This document shows, piece after piece, positions 40,601 through 49,229 of a stretch of 64,000 nucleotides of DNA. Within the stretch, counting starts at the first letter, position 1, and the number at the start of each line of letters is the position of its first letter. The stretch spans positions 355,113 through 419,112 of the forward strand of contig NZ_MKFI01000006.1 of NCBI RefSeq assembly GCF_001982635.1, in the 5' to 3' direction. The position numbers and the translations under genes were made by a program. The notes below the pieces were generated by a model, which was not told the origin of the DNA, did no database searches, and was given only the letters and a program-made list of their open reading frames with translations. This stretch comes from Bradyrhizobium mercantei (GTDB lineage Bacteria; Pseudomonadota; Alphaproteobacteria; Rhizobiales; Xanthobacteraceae).

Positions 40601-41737
40601 TCACAATCCCATTTGCCTTGATGCGAGATCCTTCATGATCTCCTCGGTGCCGCCGCCGATGGCGTTGACCTTGACCTCGCGGTAGATGCGCTCGACCTTG
40701 ATGCCGCGCATGAAGCCGGCACCGCCGAAGATCTGCACCGCCTCGGAGGCGCAATGCGCCATGGTCTGCGTCGCCTGGTTCTTCATCATGCAGATCTCGG
40801 CAACCGGGCTTTCGCCCTGGCCGAGCCGCCACGCCAGCATCTCCAGCATCGCCTGCGAGGCCGCGACCTTCTGCGCCATGTCGACGATCTTGTGCCTGAT
40901 GACCTGGTGCTGTGCGATCGGCTTGCCGAACGTCTTGCGCTCCTTGGCGTAGGCGATCGCCTCGTCGAGGCAGACCCGCGCATAGGCGGTGCAGCTCGCC
41001 GCCATGCCCATGCGCTCGCTGTTGAAGTTCTGCATGATGATCTTGAAGCCCTGCCCTTCCTCGCCGATCAAATTCTCGACCGGCACGCGGCACTCGTCGA
41101 AATGAAGTGTCGCGGTATCCGACGCCCACCAGCCCATCTTCTTCAGCTTGGTGCGGGAGAGGCCGGGCGTATTGCCCTGGATCAAGAGCAGGCTGACGCC
41201 GCCGGGGCCCTCGCCGCCGGTGCGCACCGCGACCGTCAGATAGTCGGCGCGCATCCCCGAGGTGATGAAGGTTTTCTCGCCGCTAACGACATAATGGTCG
41301 CCGTCGCGCCGCGCCTTGGTGCGAAGGTTTGCGACATCGGAGCCGCCGCTCGGCTCGGTGATCGCCAGCGCGGAGATCTTCCTGCCCGCAAGCACCTCCG
41401 GCAGCACCCGGGCCTTGACCTCGGGCCGGGCGGCACGGGCAATCGGCGGCGAGCCGATGGTGTGGCTCATCAGGCTCGAGGAGACGCCGCCGGCGCCGGC
41501 GCGCGCCAGCTCCTGCGAGGCCACGATCCTCATGAACTGGTCGGCGGCGATCCCGCCATATTCCTCGGGGAAACCGAGGCCGAGCAGCCCGATGTCGGAC
41601 GCCTTGGCGTAGAGCTCGCGCGGAAACTCGCCCTCCTCGTCCCATTGATGGGCATAAGGCTCGATTTCCTTCGCCACAAAGCGCCGCATCACCTCGCGAA
41701 AGGCCTCGTGCTCGGCGGTGTAGAACGGGTTTGCCAT
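40601..41737 (-). CDS. Acyl-CoA dehydrogenase 2
   Basis: This 378-residue flavoenzyme has ALAITEPSGGSDVANLRTKA, YVVSGEKTFITSGMRADY, FDECRVPVENLIGEEGQGF, and the ending FGGAGFMRGIKVERIYREVK ... IGGGTEEIM. It resembles the isovaleryl/citronellyl-type dehydrogenases. It reads in the same direction as acyl-CoA dehydrogenase 1 but a repeat lies between. The two different dehydrogenases point to two successive oxidations, or to different chain lengths. It is divergent from the acyl-CoA ligase gene at 41953. Confidence 0.94.
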   Translation of the reverse strand: MANPFYTAEHEAFREVMRRFVAKEIEPYAHQWDEEGEFPRELYAKASDIGLLGLGFPEEYGGIAADQFMRIVASQELARAGAGGVSSSLMSHTIGSPPIARAARPEVKARVLPEVLAGRKISALAITEPSGGSDVANLRTKARRDGDHYVVSGEKTFITSGMRADYLTVAVRTGGEGPGGVSLLLIQGNTPGLSRTKLKKMGWWASDTATLHFDECRVPVENLIGEEGQGFKIIMQNFNSERMGMAASCTAYARVCLDEAIAYAKERKTFGKPIAQHQVIRHKIVDMAQKVAASQAMLEMLAWRLGQGESPVAEICMMKNQATQTMAHCASEAVQIFGGAGFMRGIKVERIYREVKVNAIGGGTEEIMKDLASRQMGL

Positions 41738-41952
41738 CCGCGTGCTCCGTTGATTCTCGCGCTCGACGATGTCCGGATTTTTCCCTGTTCACTTGCGTCG
41801 AGTGGCTGTCCGGCGGACCGGGTTTCCATCCGGCCACCTGCCAGCCACTAAACGCAAGACAGTATCCCGATACGCCCCCTCCACTGCCAATTCATGGCAT
41901 CAATCGAGCCAGGAACAGGCGGCGCAAGACTGCCGTTCCAGAGGAGGGACAT

Positions 41953-43494
41953 GTGCCGGTTCGTTACTACGACTGGATCGCGCATCATCGCCGGCGCACG
42001 CCGGACAAGATGGCGCTGGTCGATCTCGCAAGCGGACGCCGCTTCACCTACGCGGAGCTCGACGCCCGCGTGTCGCGGCTCGCCGCCCATCTGCGCGACG
42101 GGCTGAAGGTTGCCAATGGCGACCGCGTCGCGGTGCTGGCGCTGAACACATCAGATGCGCTGGAGGTGCAGTTCGCCTGCTTCCGGATCGGCGCGATCTT
42201 CCTGCCGCTCAACACCCGCCTCACCGTCCCTGAACTGCGCTACATCACCGGCGACGCCGCGCCCAAGGTGATGATCCATGACGACGACCTCGCCGAGACC
42301 GCGCTTGCGGTCGCAAAGCTCTGCGACGTCGCGTCGACCGTGCGGCTCGGTCCGGGCGGGGCCTATGAGGCCGGCATCGCGGCGGCGAAGCCGCTCGATC
42401 GGTTCGAGGAGGTCACGCTCGATGACATCTCGACCATCATGTACACCTCGGGCACCACGGGCCAGCCCAAGGGCGCGATCATCACGCATGGGATGACGTT
42501 CTGGAATTGCGTCAATCTCGGCGGCCCCGCCTACATCTCACCAGCCTCGGTGCTGCTGACAGTGCTGCCGCTGTTCCACACCGGCGGGCTGAATTGCTAC
42601 ACTAACCCGGTGCTGCATGCCGGCGGCACCGTGCTGATCATGCGCGCGTTCGATCCCGGCGAGGCGCTGAAGCTGATCGGCGATCCCGCGCAAGGCATCA
42701 ACGTGTTCTTCGGCGTGCCCGCGATCTACCAGTTCATGGCGCAGCATCCGGCCTTCGCCACGGCGGATTTCAGCCGCCTGATGATCGGCGGCGTCGGCGG
42801 CGCGCCGATGCCGGTGCCGCTGCTCAAGACCTGGGAGGCGCGCGGCGTCGCGCTGCAACAGGGCTACGGCATGACCGAGACCTCGCCGGCGGTGATGGTG
42901 CTCGACCGCGAGGATGCCGCGCGCAAGGCCGGCTCGTCCGGCAAGCCGGTGCTGCACACGGAAGTGCGCATCGTGCGGCCCGACGGCAGCGATGCCGCGG
43001 TCGGCGAGCTCGGCGAGCTCTGGGTCAAGGGCCCGAACATCACGCCGGGCTACTGGAACCGGCCGGACGCCAACGCCTCCTCCTTCACCGACGGCTGGCT
43101 GCACACCGGCGACGCCACGCGGATCGACGAGGAAGGCTTCTACTACATCGTCGACCGCTGGAAGGACATGTACATCTCCGGCGGCGAGAACGTCTATCCG
43201 GCCGAGGTCGAGAGCGTACTGCATCAACTCGCGGCCGTGGCCGAAGCCGCCGTGATCGGCATCCCGAACGAGCAATGGGGCGAGGTCGGGATGGCCGTGG
43301 TCGCCGTGAAGCCGGGCCATTCGCTGACGCCGGACGAGATCCACGCCCATTGCCACGCCAATCTGGCGCGGTTCAAGTGCCCGCGCCTGATCGAGTTCAT
43401 CGAGGCCCTGCCGCGGAACGCGACAGGCAAAATTCATAAGCCGACGCTCCGGCAGCAATTCAGCCAGCCGAAGCCAACCGATACCGCGGCGTGA
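41953..43494 (+). CDS. AMP-forming acyl-CoA ligase
   Basis: This 513-residue ligase has IMYTSGTTGQPKGAI, QGYGMTETSP, the VDRWKDMYISGGENVYP hinge and LPRNATGKIHKP, all intact. The start is placed at GTG 41953 because GGAGGG lies just upstream and the family N-terminus (YYDWIAHHRRRTPDKMALVD) begins there; a frame open from 41731 adds 74 unrelated residues. It is divergent from acyl-CoA dehydrogenase 2 and is followed 127 bases later by a binding-protein gene. It likely activates the acid that the binding protein helps bring in. Confidence 0.93.
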   Translation: MPVRYYDWIAHHRRRTPDKMALVDLASGRRFTYAELDARVSRLAAHLRDGLKVANGDRVAVLALNTSDALEVQFACFRIGAIFLPLNTRLTVPELRYITGDAAPKVMIHDDDLAETALAVAKLCDVASTVRLGPGGAYEAGIAAAKPLDRFEEVTLDDISTIMYTSGTTGQPKGAIITHGMTFWNCVNLGGPAYISPASVLLTVLPLFHTGGLNCYTNPVLHAGGTVLIMRAFDPGEALKLIGDPAQGINVFFGVPAIYQFMAQHPAFATADFSRLMIGGVGGAPMPVPLLKTWEARGVALQQGYGMTETSPAVMVLDREDAARKAGSSGKPVLHTEVRIVRPDGSDAAVGELGELWVKGPNITPGYWNRPDANASSFTDGWLHTGDATRIDEEGFYYIVDRWKDMYISGGENVYPAEVESVLHQLAAVAEAAVIGIPNEQWGEVGMAVVAVKPGHSLTPDEIHAHCHANLARFKCPRLIEFIEALPRNATGKIHKPTLRQQFSQPKPTDTAA

Positions 43495-43621
43495 TCTCGA
43501 AGCGCGCGTCGCGCGCTCCGGATCTCGCAGTGACAAGAATTACCCCGCAACCGTCTGCCGGGACCGGCTGCGGGTTCGTTGCGTGAGTCCCCAACCAAAA
43601 TAGCTCGAGGAAATTGCCTTT

Positions 43622-44842
43622 ATGAAAACAACAAACCTGTCGCTGCTGGCCGCCGCCACGGCGCTCTGCCTGCTCTCCACCCAGGCCGCCTTTGCCCAGA
43701 AGAAATATGACACCGGCGCCTCCGACACCGAGATCAAGATCGGCAATGTCGAGGCCTATAGTGGCCCCGCCTCCGCCTACGGCGTCATCGGCAAGACCGA
43801 GGAAGCCTATTTCAAGATGATCAACGATCAGGGCGGCATCAACGGCCGCAAGATCAACTGGATCTCCTATGACGACGGCTACTCGCCGCCGAAGACCGTG
43901 GAGCAGATCCGCAAGCTGATCGAGAGCGACGAGGTGTTCCTGGTGTTCAACGCGCTGGGCACGCCGACCCAGACCGCGGTGCAGAAGTATCACAATGCCA
44001 AGAAGGTGCCGCAGCTCTTCCTCGCCACCGGCGCCAGCAAGTGGAACGATCCGAAGGACTTTCCGTGGACCATGGGTTTCCAGCCGAGCTATCGCGTCGA
44101 GGCGCGGATCTTCGGCAAGTACATCCTGAAGGCCAAGCCCGATGCCAAGGTCGCGATCTTCTATGCCAATGACGATTTCGGCAAGGACTACCTGATCGGC
44201 CTCAAGGAGGTGCTCGACAAGTCGAGCGTCAAGATCGTCGCCGAGGAAAGCTACGAGACCACGGAGCCGTCGATCGATTCCCACATCGTCAAGCTGAAGG
44301 ACACCGGCGCCGACGTGTTCGTCAACATCTCGACGCCGAAATTCGCGGCGCAGGCGATCAAGAAGATCGCCGAGCTCGGCTGGAAGCCGATGCAGGTGAT
44401 GACCGACGTCTCGATCTCGATCGGCGCGGTGATGAAGCCCGCCGGGCTCGAGGCCTCGGAAGGCGTGCTGTCGGCCGGCTATCTCAAGGACGCCTCCGAT
44501 CCGCAATGGAAGAATGACGAGGGCATGAAGAAGTTCATGGCTTTCGCCGAGAAGTACATGCCGGGCGCCAATCTGTCCGATGCCAACTTGGTCTATGGCT
44601 ACGCCGCGGCGCAGACCATGGTGCAGGTGCTGAAGCAGGCAGGCGACAACCTGACGCGCGAGAACGTGATGAAACAGGCCGCCAGCCTGAAGGACTTCAC
44701 GCCTGACACGCTGATCCCCGGCATCCGGATCAACACCAGCGCGACCGACTTCGCGCCGGTCGAGCAGCTCAAGATGATGCAGTTCAAGAACGGCCAGTGG
44801 GAGCTGTTCGGCGACATCATCAGCGCCGAGACCGGCGGCTAG
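43622..44842 (+). CDS. ABC transporter substrate-binding protein (LivK type)
   Basis: This 406-residue periplasmic protein has a classical signal peptide ending AAFAQKK, then TEIKIGNVEAYSGPASAYG and the Peripla_BP_6 fold with KTEEAYFKMINDQGGING, TVEQIRKLIES and FPWTMGFQPSYR. The last 40 residues (INTSATDFAPVEQLKMMQF) match the protein at 36297, so the two are paralogues. No channel or ATPase gene is next to it. A strong terminator hairpin follows at 44872. Confidence 0.93.
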   Translation: MKTTNLSLLAAATALCLLSTQAAFAQKKYDTGASDTEIKIGNVEAYSGPASAYGVIGKTEEAYFKMINDQGGINGRKINWISYDDGYSPPKTVEQIRKLIESDEVFLVFNALGTPTQTAVQKYHNAKKVPQLFLATGASKWNDPKDFPWTMGFQPSYRVEARIFGKYILKAKPDAKVAIFYANDDFGKDYLIGLKEVLDKSSVKIVAEESYETTEPSIDSHIVKLKDTGADVFVNISTPKFAAQAIKKIAELGWKPMQVMTDVSISIGAVMKPAGLEASEGVLSAGYLKDASDPQWKNDEGMKKFMAFAEKYMPGANLSDANLVYGYAAAQTMVQVLKQAGDNLTRENVMKQAASLKDFTPDTLIPGIRINTSATDFAPVEQLKMMQFKNGQWELFGDIISAETGG

Positions 44843-44871
44843 AGCCGCGCGCGCCACGAGCAAACGTATCG

Positions 44872-44903
44872 CGAAGCCGCCCATCGGGGCGGCTTCGTTG
44901 TTT
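44872..44903 (+). terminator. Rho-independent terminator
   Basis: An 11-base perfect stem (CGAAGCCGCCC / GGGCGGCTTCG) with a four-base loop is followed by TTGTTT, 29 bases after the stop of the binding-protein gene. Confidence 0.85.
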
Positions 44904-44933
44904 CGGAGATTGACAACACGCGCCCCTCTCGGA

Positions 44934-45040
44934 CCGTCACCCTGAGGAGCGCGAAGCGCGTCTCGAAGGGTCGACGGCCGCCAGCCGAGCCGTGCATCCT
45001 TCGAGGCTCGCCGAAGAGGCTCGCACCTCAGGATGACGGA
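44934..45040. repeat. Palindromic intergenic repeat, family A copy 3
   Basis: CCGTCACCCTGAGGAGCGCG at the left and CACCTCAGGATGACGG at the right pair, as do TCTCGAAGG and CCTTCGAGG. It lies between the convergent binding-protein and XRE-regulator genes. Confidence 0.88.
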
Positions 45041-45085
45041 ACTAGCAGCACCAGATAGTTAGTTGCGCAGCAACGCAGCCGGTGA

Positions 45086-45850
45086 CTATCCCGGCAGGAA
45101 GATCGCGAACGGCTCGTCAATCGTGCGGCGCAGATGCTCGCGATAGATGGCGAAGTTGGCGTCGTCGGCCGACACCCGGCCAAGGCTGGGCTTGGGCACG
45201 TTCTTGATCGGCAGGAATGCGATCGGCGCGGCGACCGGCGTCAGCAGCGAGCCGCGGCCGGCGAGCAGCGTGGTGATGATGCCGTACATCTCACCGGAAT
45301 TGCGCGGACGCGACACCGTGATCACCCGATGCTGGCCGTGCCTGTTGGTCACGAGATAGACGAAGCCGGATTCATTGGGCACCGCGACTTCGCCATACTG
45401 GGTGTAGTCGGCATCCTGCCGCTCGCCTTCGCGGAAGCCGAGCGATGACGTCGCCTCGTCCCAGGTGATCTCCGTCCGATAGGCATAGAGCGCGCCCTGC
45501 TCGCCGAACGACGGCCGTACCGTGATGTAGGTGCCCTCGATCCGCGCCACCGAGCGCCGCGAATAGGAGCCAAGGCTGTCAGGCGCGATCCCGCCATTGG
45601 CGGGTGCCGTCACCGTGATCGCCTCCGGCAGCTTGCGCAGGGACACACCAAGCGCCTGCTCCAGCCGCACGGTGGTCGCCAGCGTGAACGGGCGGCGGCC
45701 GCCGAGCACCTTCTCCAGCGTCGACAGGCTGAGTTTCGCCTGCTCGGCCAGTGTCTGCCGCGAGATGCGGCGGCGCGCGATTTCCTCGCGGATCGTCTCC
45801 GCAACCTGCTGGCTCTGCTCGGCGGAAAGCTGCTTGTCGGGCGTCGACAT
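45086..45850 (-). CDS. XRE-type helix-turn-helix transcriptional regulator
   Basis: This 254-residue protein has an N-terminal helix-turn-helix (ISRQTLAEQAKLSLSTLEKVLGGRR) of the Cro/CI type. The C-terminal ~150 residues, rich in beta-strand (TYITVRPSFGEQGALYAYRTEI; VYLVTNRHGQHRVITVSRP), form an unknown, possibly ligand-binding domain. ATG 45850 lies behind AGGAA. It is divergent from the vWA/sortase pair across about 200 bases and may control it, though the family is not described in that role as far as I know. Confidence 0.87.
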   Translation of the reverse strand: MSTPDKQLSAEQSQQVAETIREEIARRRISRQTLAEQAKLSLSTLEKVLGGRRPFTLATTVRLEQALGVSLRKLPEAITVTAPANGGIAPDSLGSYSRRSVARIEGTYITVRPSFGEQGALYAYRTEITWDEATSSLGFREGERQDADYTQYGEVAVPNESGFVYLVTNRHGQHRVITVSRPRNSGEMYGIITTLLAGRGSLLTPVAAPIAFLPIKNVPKPSLGRVSADDANFAIYREHLRRTIDEPFAIFLPG

Positions 45851-46049
45851 CGTGTTCCTGCGCGGGTTCCCCGTGAATCGGCGCAACTCTAGCAGACCGG
45901 ACAATCCATCACAAAACCGCACAAACCCGCCTCGGCCGGCGGCGGGCCGCGCCGGACCGCGGCCAATCATTACCGATCATTCTGCTCGCGCCAAAACCGC
46001 CGCTCTCCATGATTGCGAAGCAGCAAATACTCGCTCGGGAGTGACGAAA

Positions 46050-48323
46050 ATGACGATTTACGATGCATGTGAGAGCAGTCCGCAGATCCGCCTGTCGCGC
46101 AGGATGCGGATCGTGCTGTTCTTCCTGGTGGAAGGCGTCGCCGCGCTGGCGATCGGCTTTGCGGCGCTGTTTGTGAGTTTCGATCCGGTGTGGTCGGCCG
46201 AGCTGCCGCAACAGGCGGTGCTGCGGCCATCAGATGCGCGCGCCGGCTCGCTGCTGTTCAAGACCGACGACGGCTATGCCGATGCCACGCGGCTCGGCAT
46301 CGATGTCGACCTCACGGTGTCGGGCCCGACCGTCCGCGCCCGTGTCACGCAAATCTTCCGCAACCCGACCAAGGACTGGGTGGAAGCGACTTACGTCTAT
46401 CCGCTGCCGGCGGGCGGCGCGGTCGATACGCTGAAGATGGTGGTCGGCGACCGCATCGTGGTCGGCGACATCAAGGAGCGGCAGCAGGCCCGCGCGATCT
46501 ACGAGCAGGCCAAGCAGAACGGCCAGAAGGCCGCGCTCACCGAGCAGGAGCGGCCGAACATCTTCACCAACTCGGTCGCCAATATCGGTCCCGGCGAAAC
46601 CGTGCTGGTGCAGATCGAATATCAGGAGCCGGTGCAGCAGAACGGCAACGAGTTCTCGCTGCGGGTGCCGATGGTGGTCGGCCCGCGCTACAATCCGCGC
46701 CCCGTCGTGCAGAGCGTCGACCTCCGCGCCGATGGCAGCGGCTGGGGCGCCACGACGACCGATCCGGTGCCGGACCGCGATCGCATCACCTCCGAGGTGC
46801 TCGATCCCGCCACCAATGCGCCGGTCAATCCGACCAACATCACCGTGCATCTCAACGCCGGCTTCCCGCTCGGCTCGGTGAAGAGCCATTTCCACCAGGT
46901 CAAGATCGATAGCCCGGACAGCGCCACGCGCATCGTCAAGCTCGCCGAAGGCCCGGTGCCGGCCGATCGCGATTTCGAGCTGACCTGGAAGCCGGCCGCC
47001 GAGAAGGCGCCGTCGGTCGGGCTGTTCCGCGAGCATGTCGGCAATTCCGACTACCTGCTCGCCTTCGTCACCCCGCCATCGGTCGAGCAGGCGCAGCAGA
47101 AGCCCCTGCCGCGCGAAGTGATCTTCGTGATCGACAATTCCGGCTCGATGGGCGGCACCTCGATGATCCAGGCCAAGGCGAGCCTCATCTACGCGCTCGG
47201 CCGTTTGCAGCCGGCCGATCGCTTCAACGTGATCCGGTTCGACGACACCATGGACGTGCTGTTCCCGTCGCCGGTCGCGGCCAACAGCGCCAATATCGGC
47301 AACGCGACGGCGTTCGTCAGCGCGTTGCAGGCACGCGGCGGCACCGAGATGCTGCCGGCGATGCGCGCCGCGCTGTCGGACACCAACCGCGACGACGCCA
47401 ATTACATCCGCCAGGTCGTGTTCCTGACCGACGGTGCCGTCGGCAACGAGCAGCAATTGTTCGAGGCCATCAGCGCGCTGCGCGGCCGCTCGCGGGTGTT
47501 CATGGTCGGCATCGGCTCGGCACCGAACACCTACCTGATGACGCGCGCCGCCGAGCTCGGCCGCGGCACCTTCACCCATATCGGCTCGGTCGAGCAGGTC
47601 GAGGAGCGCATGCGCGGCCTGTTCGCCAAGCTGGAGAATCCCGCGGTGACCAATCTCTCCGCGAAGTTCTCCGAGGCAACCGCGGACCTCACGCCGTCCG
47701 CGTTGCCCGACGTCTATCGCGACGAGCCGCTGGTGCTGGCCGCGAAGCTCGACAAGCTGGCCGGATCGGTCGAGATCAAGGGCCGCATCGGCGATCGCCC
47801 GTGGAGCGTGACGCTGCCGCTGGCGAATGCCGCTGAAGGCAAGGGCCTGTCGAAGCTGTGGGCGCGCCGCAAGATCGCGGATGCTGAGGTCGCGCGCACT
47901 ACGCGCCAGGCGAGCCCGGACGACGCCGACAAGACCATCCTTGCGCTGGCACTGGAGCATCAGCTCGTCACGCGGCTGACCAGCCTCGTTGCGGTCGACA
48001 AGACCCCGAGCCGTCCCGAAGGCGAGCCGCTGAAGCTCTCTGAGCTACCGCTCAACCTGCCGGCCGGCTGGGATTTCGCAAAAGTGTTCGGCGAGCGTCC
48101 GAGCCTGCCGGCCGTACCGGGCGAGCGTCGCGCAGAAGCCGGCGACGGCAAGGTGCAGCTCGCTGCGCTGAAGAGGTCACCGGTCGCCACTCAAGGTCCA
48201 GGCACCATCCAGCTGCCGAAGACCGCAACCGATGCCGAACTGAAGATGATCGCCGGTGTGATCCTGCTCACGGTCAGCCTTCTCCTTCTGGTGTTCAACC
48301 GTCGTCAGACGTCGCCCCAATGA
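46050..48323 (+). CDS. VIT and vWA domain protein, sortase substrate (proteobacterial sortase target type)
   Basis: 757 residues: an N-terminal membrane/signal segment (about 20-42), a VIT domain (about 70-200; GIDVDLTVSGPTVRARVTQIF ... YVYPLPAGGAVDTL), a vWA domain with metal site DNSGS at 362-366, a long C-terminal part, and a sorting signal LPKTAT at 722-727 followed by a hydrophobic helix and Arg-Arg. This is the arrangement of the marine proteobacterial sortase target family. The sortase encoded next would cut after Thr and join the protein to another molecule. ATG 46050 sits eight bases from GGGAG; the open frame from 45597 covers the divergent XRE gene's control region. Probably a surface or periplasmic binding protein. 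Confidence 0.93.
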   Translation: MTIYDACESSPQIRLSRRMRIVLFFLVEGVAALAIGFAALFVSFDPVWSAELPQQAVLRPSDARAGSLLFKTDDGYADATRLGIDVDLTVSGPTVRARVTQIFRNPTKDWVEATYVYPLPAGGAVDTLKMVVGDRIVVGDIKERQQARAIYEQAKQNGQKAALTEQERPNIFTNSVANIGPGETVLVQIEYQEPVQQNGNEFSLRVPMVVGPRYNPRPVVQSVDLRADGSGWGATTTDPVPDRDRITSEVLDPATNAPVNPTNITVHLNAGFPLGSVKSHFHQVKIDSPDSATRIVKLAEGPVPADRDFELTWKPAAEKAPSVGLFREHVGNSDYLLAFVTPPSVEQAQQKPLPREVIFVIDNSGSMGGTSMIQAKASLIYALGRLQPADRFNVIRFDDTMDVLFPSPVAANSANIGNATAFVSALQARGGTEMLPAMRAALSDTNRDDANYIRQVVFLTDGAVGNEQQLFEAISALRGRSRVFMVGIGSAPNTYLMTRAAELGRGTFTHIGSVEQVEERMRGLFAKLENPAVTNLSAKFSEATADLTPSALPDVYRDEPLVLAAKLDKLAGSVEIKGRIGDRPWSVTLPLANAAEGKGLSKLWARRKIADAEVARTTRQASPDDADKTILALALEHQLVTRLTSLVAVDKTPSRPEGEPLKLSELPLNLPAGWDFAKVFGERPSLPAVPGERRAEAGDGKVQLAALKRSPVATQGPGTIQLPKTATDAELKMIAGVILLTVSLLLLVFNRRQTSPQ

Positions 48324-48424
48324 CGTCGGATGAAAGGAGGAGGTGCCCCCCGACCTCCTCCTTCAAGAGCGCGCGCGGCCTTCCCACCCGTCCCCCAGGG
48401 GCCGCGCGCGCAGTTTTCCTCCAG

Positions 48425-48508
48425 CGTCATTGCGAGCGAAGCGAAGCAATCCATGTCACCATTCGAGGAAAGATGGATTGCTTCGTCGCTTCGCTCCTCG
48501 CAATGACG
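48425..48508. repeat. Palindromic intergenic repeat, family B copy 2
   Basis: Starts CGTCATTGCGAGCGAAGCGAAG and ends CGCTCCTCGCAATGACG; CGAAGCAATCC pairs with GGATTGCTTCG. It lies between the vWA substrate gene and its sortase, ending 12 bases before the sortase ATG. Confidence 0.9.
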
Positions 48509-48520
48509 AGGTTGCCGAAC

Positions 48521-49090
48521 ATGCGCCGCTTCATCCTCCCGCTCGCCTTCGCCCTCATCGGCCTGATCCTGTTCGGCCAGGGTGCCTATATCCATGCCAA
48601 GGCGTTGCTTGCGCAGGTGCTGCTGGAGCGCGCCTTCGCCCAGAGCATCGCGACCGGCCAACCGGTGAAGCCGTGGCGCTGGGCCGATACCTGGCCGGTG
48701 GCCCGGATCGAGGTGAAGCGCCTGCATGCCTCCGCGATCGTACTCGCCGGCAGCAGCGGCCAGGCACTGGCGTTCGGCCCCGGCCATGTCGAGCAGAGCG
48801 TCGATGCCGGGCAGCGCGGCGTCGCGGTCTATTCCGCGCATCGCGACACCCATTTCCGCTTTCTCAGAGATGTCACAATCGGCGACGAGATCGACGTCAC
48901 GCGAAGCGACGGCAAGATGTTTCGCTACCTCGCCGACCGCAGCGCGGTCGTCCGCTTCGATCAATCCGGCATCGATCCCGTCACGGATCAATACGAACTG
49001 GTGCTGTCGACCTGCTGGCCGTTCGACGCACTGACATCGGGGCCCGAACGTTATCTGTTGCACGCGATCCTGATCGAATCGGGTTCCTGA
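48521..49090 (+). CDS. Class GN sortase
   Basis: This 189-residue transpeptidase has one N-terminal membrane helix, then the sortase fold with catalytic His107 (VYSAHRDTHF), Cys165 (ELVLSTCWPF) and Arg177 (PERYLLHA). The proteobacterial class GN sortase is always paired with a vWA target, here encoded just upstream. It would cut the LPKTA signal and link the target to an unknown nucleophile in the envelope. ATG 48521 is chosen; an ATG at 48503 lies inside the repeat arm and adds six residues. Neither has a strong ribosome binding site (GAGG at 48507-48510). Confidence 0.93.
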   Translation: MRRFILPLAFALIGLILFGQGAYIHAKALLAQVLLERAFAQSIATGQPVKPWRWADTWPVARIEVKRLHASAIVLAGSSGQALAFGPGHVEQSVDAGQRGVAVYSAHRDTHFRFLRDVTIGDEIDVTRSDGKMFRYLADRSAVVRFDQSGIDPVTDQYELVLSTCWPFDALTSGPERYLLHAILIESGS

Positions 49091-49229
49091 TCCGCGTCAA
49101 TTTCGTCTGCCGGGATATCGCGCGCGACGCCCTGACTTGCGTCAGTGTGAGTTGCTACCCCCTTTCCTCAGCCATAAAAACAATGAAAAATCGGGTCCTG
49201 CGGTGAAGCACCGTGGCCCAGAGGAAACA

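Noticed and set aside
45597..46049. N-terminal extension of the vWA sortase substrate
   Set aside because: The extra 151 codons are antisense to the XRE regulator; ATG 46050 has its own ribosome binding site and starts the membrane segment.
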